In this document: positions 44,305 through 45,387 of the stretch, piece after piece
Layout of the letters: each line of letters starts with the position of its first letter
Numbering within the stretch: the first letter of the stretch is position 1
Assembly: GCF_024448135.1 (NCBI RefSeq)
Contig: NZ_JAMRYX010000176.1
Coordinates: 1 to 45,387, forward strand
DNA: 45,387 nt
Origin: Methylocystis suflitae
GTDB lineage: Bacteria > Pseudomonadota > Alphaproteobacteria > Rhizobiales > Beijerinckiaceae
Direction: 5' to 3'
The notes under the pieces: generated by a model
What the model was told of the DNA's origin: nothing
The model's input: only the letters and a program-made list of their open reading frames with translations
Database searches by the model: none
Translations under genes and position numbers: made by a program

Positions 44305-44657
44305 GCTATGTCGACGGTTTCGTGATTCCCGTGCCCGTGGGCAAGAAGGAAGATTACCATCAGGCCGCCGCGCAGATGTGGCCCATCATGAAGGAATGGG
44401 GCGCGCTACGCGTCGTCGAATGTTGGGGCGACGACGTGCCCGACGGCAAAGTCACCGACTTCAAACGCGCCGTCGCCGCCGAGGGCGGCGAAAACGTCGT
44501 ATTCTCATGGGTCCTATGGCCGTCCAAAGACGTGCGCGACGCGGCGCACAAGAAAATGCGCGAAGATCCGCGCATGAAGGACATGCCGATGCCATTCGAC
44601 GGCAAGCGCATGATCTTCGGCGGATTCAGTGTCCTGCTCGACGAAAGCGCGTCATGA
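44301..44657 (+). CDS. DUF1428 protein
   Basis: A 118-residue protein starting MSYVDGFVIPVPVGKKEDY, the standard beginning of the DUF1428 (YbaA-like) family, which has a dimeric alpha/beta ferredoxin-type fold. Later blocks: RVVECWGDDVPDGKVTDF and FSWVLWPSKDVRDAAHKKM. AAGGAG lies seven bases before the ATG, and the start overlaps the VOC stop (ATGA). Its stop in turn overlaps the GST start. Biochemical role unknown; frequent company of VOC proteins suggests a shared detoxification or metabolism function. Confidence 0.9.
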   Translation: MSYVDGFVIPVPVGKKEDYHQAAAQMWPIMKEWGALRVVECWGDDVPDGKVTDFKRAVAAEGGENVVFSWVLWPSKDVRDAAHKKMREDPRMKDMPMPFDGKRMIFGGFSVLLDESAS

Positions 44658-45307
44658 CGCTCACGCTCTATGGCCACCCGTTTTCGTCCTACACGCAAAA
44701 GGCGCTGATTGCGCTTTACGAGAACGACACGGCTTTCCAGTTTCGCTCGCTCGAAGACAAGCAGGCGGCAGCGGAATGGGCCGCGCTTTGGCCGATCAAA
44801 CGCTTTCCGCTTCTCCTCGACGATGACCGCAGCATTATGGAAGCCAGCGTCATCGTCGAATATCTGGACCTGCGCCATCCTGGCCGAGCCACGCTCGTGC
44901 CACGCGATGCGCATGCGGCGGTCGATGTCCGTTTCATGGATCGGTTCTTTGACAATTACGTCATGACGCCGATGCAAAAGATCGTGTTTGATCGTCTGCG
45001 CCCGGAAGGAGATCGAGATTCACATGGAGTTGCTGAAGCGCGTCGGGCGCTGGAAAAGGCATATGGCTGGCTAAACGAAAAGATGCGAAATCGTGAATGG
45101 GCGGCGGGAGAGGACTTCTCTCTCGCCGATTGCGCAGCGGCGCCAGCGCTGTTTTACGCCGATTGGTCTCACCCGATAGACGAGGCGATGGCGAATGTTA
45201 TCGCATATCGCCGTCGTCTCCTCAGTCGCCCCTCCTTCGCGAGAGCCGTCGACGAAGCAAGACCTTATCGCGCTTATTTCCCTCTCGGCGCGCCGGACCG
45301 GGACTGA
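44654..45307 (+). CDS. glutathione S-transferase family protein
   Basis: A 217-residue GST. The N-domain TLTLYGHPFSSYTQKALIAL carries Ser at the usual catalytic position; the glutathione site includes KRFPLLLDDDRSIMEASVIV (E-A-S). The C-domain has the N-cap motif EDFSLADCAAAPALFYADW. Third gene of the operon, with a four-base overlap (ATGA) at its start. A role in conjugating reactive electrophiles fits the VOC neighbour and the Cys-containing HxlR repressor. Confidence 0.9.
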   Translation: MTLTLYGHPFSSYTQKALIALYENDTAFQFRSLEDKQAAAEWAALWPIKRFPLLLDDDRSIMEASVIVEYLDLRHPGRATLVPRDAHAAVDVRFMDRFFDNYVMTPMQKIVFDRLRPEGDRDSHGVAEARRALEKAYGWLNEKMRNREWAAGEDFSLADCAAAPALFYADWSHPIDEAMANVIAYRRRLLSRPSFARAVDEARPYRAYFPLGAPDRD

Positions 45308-45317
45308 CGCCGCCCAC

Positions 45318-45387
45318 TCATCGCCGCGCCGCGCGCGCGACGTTCCACAGCGCGCGCTCGGCCTCCATTTGCGCCACGCCGGCGTTG
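45318..45387 (-). CDS. C-terminal fragment of an unidentified gene (runs off the window)
   Basis: The last 22 codons of a minus-strand frame, reading NAGVAQMEAERALWNV and ending ARAARR before TGA. The amphipathic, Ala/Glu/Arg-rich composition and convergent position 10 bases after the GST stop fit a real gene end. Too short for a family call. Confidence 0.4.
   Translation of the reverse strand, partial: NAGVAQMEAERALWNVARAARR

Overview
The window reads as chromosomal DNA of a GC-rich alphaproteobacterium of the Hyphomicrobiales. Supporting signs are the cysteine-free L36 form, the DUF1476 (F1-ATPase zeta-type) protein, a RibB with a degenerate RibA-like tail, 254-residue PurC and an alphaproteobacterial Zur box. 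Two different PHB depolymerases point to a polyhydroxybutyrate-storing organism. A methylotroph or methanotroph relative (Methylocystis-like) is my guess from overall resemblance; no methane-oxidation gene is present to prove it. No rRNA, tRNA, CRISPR array, prophage or insertion sequence was found. The content is mostly ordinary housekeeping genes with small accessory inserts.

Layout. 1-4.8 kb: a truncated exported protein, a Gln/Pro-rich secreted protein, O-acetylhomoserine sulfhydrylase, a proline-tract peptide, an Omp25/31-like barrel and an exported type-2-order PHB depolymerase. 4.8-8.1 kb: cobalamin genes cobU and cbiD (minus), facing a PEBP-family gene and cbiB (plus). 8.2-12.9 kb: intracellular PHB depolymerase, a CmoB-like methyltransferase, then divergent WcbI-domain and GSCFA-domain genes. 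13-19 kb: DUF1772, lpdA, an orphan membrane protein, two tandem micro-peptide genes with the same C-terminal motif, an L,D-transpeptidase, a histone-deacetylase-like enzyme and trpS. 19.2-22.6 kb: rpmJ, a Zur-boxed TonB receptor and queC. 22.7-26.8 kb: GST, uracil-DNA glycosylase superfamily, kdsA, a four-helix membrane protein, a Crp/Fnr regulator and a Phd/VapC toxin-antitoxin pair with a palindromic operator. 26.9-31 kb: NiCoT transporter, class III adenylate cyclase, queF and an orphan secreted protein. 31.2-38 kb: eno, valS, phosphodiester glycosidase, ribB and an orphan anchored protein. 38.4-45.4 kb: xerC, DUF1476, a small Cys-rich secreted protein, purC-(Uma2)-purS-purQ, and an HxlR regulator divergent from a VOC/DUF1428/GST operon.

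Functional links. Two queuosine genes (queC, queF) lie 7 kb apart. The TonB receptor carries a near-perfect Zur box and is followed on the same strand by a zinc-free L36 gene, suggesting a zinc-economy neighbourhood. The Ni/Co permease could supply cobalt for the corrin genes, though it is 19 kb away. Palindromic intergenic repeats of at least three families fill many of the gaps.

The most novel-looking item is the pair of 43- and 47-residue exported peptides at 15554-15996. They share the C-terminal pattern C-[FY]-G-Y-A-I-C-[EQ], and after predicted signal cleavage would be about 22 and 13 residues long with a C-x5-C ring.
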